Translations under genes and position numbers: made by a program
Notes under the pieces: generated by a model
The model's input: only the letters and a program-made list of their open reading frames with translations
Told to the model about the DNA's origin: nothing
The model's database searches: none
Assembly: GCA_022559845.1 (NCBI GenBank)
Contig: CM040118.1
Location: forward strand, 159,298,331 to 159,362,330
Origin: Amorphophallus konjac
Lineage: Eukaryota; Streptophyta; Magnoliopsida; Alismatales; Araceae
Direction: 5' to 3'
Length of the DNA stretch: 64,000 bases
In this document: piece by piece, positions 63,188-64,000 of the stretch
How positions within the stretch are numbered: position 1 is the first letter of the stretch
How the letters are laid out: the number at the start of each line of letters is the position of its first letter

Positions 63188-64000
63188 TATAGAGATGACA
63201 AAATGAAACTACAAAATAAACTTTTCTTTCTCTTGGAAGTGGATAATACCTGTGCTATCATTAAACAGAAAAGAGGAATGCACAAGTATAGAGGGAGTGG
63301 CAATAAAAACTCCCTTTACAAAAGAAGTCATCCAAAAGACTCACGCTACCCCACTAATAAAGCAAAAAAGGAACTACAGCTGTCCACTTTACAGAACATA
63401 CGACTCCTTTCCCTTACACGTACACATAAATTTAACCACCTTGTCTGGGTCATTGACTTCTTTCTCATAAATTCTTCCATTACTGTCTCCCCGCAGGGCC
63501 CACAAGGTAGCATGTACAAAGTAAGTTACTATGAGGACTAGTCTAGAAAGTAGCAGAAGAAAGTCAGTCACATTCATGTGCGTAGATGAGCTTTTCCATA
63601 CTGCTATGCAATTTGTGGATTGTTCATGCCATTTTATCCCTCCCACATTGTTGAATGTGGGGTTGAACAACCCTCGTTTCATTGAACTGAATTAGACAAC
63701 ATCATTTTGGCCATGCGTCTCCTGGAATCCAAGACCCTTCATCTTGCACTAAACAAGAAACAACCAGAAAACATTGTGGTGGAAAGTTCTTAAGCCAAAC
63801 CCACCAAGGACTCCACTCTAGATAGCTACTATGGACTCTAACAAAAGGGATATATGTTAGTAATTTGCACAAAATTGACACTGTATGCCTTACTCGTAAA
63901 GGCAATTGATAAATCAACGCAGGAGCAAGAAGCATTTCTGTTCCTATCCTCAGAATTTGGAAGACTAAATCACAGAGCTTGCAAGACAAGGTCCAAACTT
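63188..64000. other. No gene recognised
   Basis: Short frames on both strands without known motifs. Nothing resembling a terminal repeat was found. Confidence 0.4.

Overview
This window is plant nuclear DNA, almost certainly from a flowering plant with a repeat-rich genome. The evidence is the mixture of plant-specific repeat lineages (Tat-type and chromovirus Ty3 elements, Ty1/copia including a Sirevirus-like LTR, CACTA, MULE, hAT and LINE), intron-bearing genes with consensus splice sites, and a plant receptor-like cytoplasmic kinase. Nothing seen fixes the species. I found no rRNA, tRNA, operon or CRISPR array. Only one candidate host gene is visible: a PTI1-like kinase on the minus strand (29970-30958) whose 5' exons I could not find.

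Left part (1-24.2 kb) is a stack of nested insertions. A minus-strand Tat-type Ty3 element (gag at 1-3771, long LTR about 3953-7809) lies inside the transposase gene of a CACTA element (7810-14456). That CACTA abuts the 3' end of a Tekay-like Ty3 element (internal end 14457-14900, LTR 14901-17760). This follows a minus-oriented LTR fragment (17761-20008), which interrupts the integrase of another Ty3 element (20009-21018, LTR 21055-23402). Next come a minus-strand Ty1/copia integrase remnant (23820-24185) and the left end of a second CACTA element (24201).

Middle part (24.2-42.7 kb) holds CT-rich DNA, a decayed MULE transposase (26460-28360), the kinase, a palindrome array (32.27-34.11 kb), a Sirevirus-like LTR and a hAT-type MITE with a perfect 8-bp target duplication. 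It also holds a gene-capturing element carrying pieces of a poly(A)-binding protein gene and an acyl-ACP thioesterase gene.

Right part (42.7-59.4 kb) is the clearest structure. Chromovirus B (42674-59354, TSD AAAAT) has both LTRs, a PBS and a stop-riddled gag-pol. Into its leader has jumped element C (44770-52054, TSD TTGCA), with two LTRs of exactly 2194 bp and the opposite orientation. C lacks protease, reverse transcriptase, RNase H and the integrase core. It keeps an open 614-codon Gag with an unfamiliar C-terminal repeat domain, plus a separate integrase-tail/chromodomain ORF. C looks like a young non-autonomous element and is my best candidate for something undescribed.

The last 4.6 kb has LINE remnants interrupted by a Pack-MULE (61248-62409, 9-bp TSD) carrying the 5' coding piece of an LRR receptor kinase gene. 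A recurrent theme is short hairpin arrays inside unrelated elements (4.5-5.9, 15.75-15.98, 17.9-19.0, 32.3-34.1 and 42.3 kb). In several of these the arms differ between copies but stay self-complementary.
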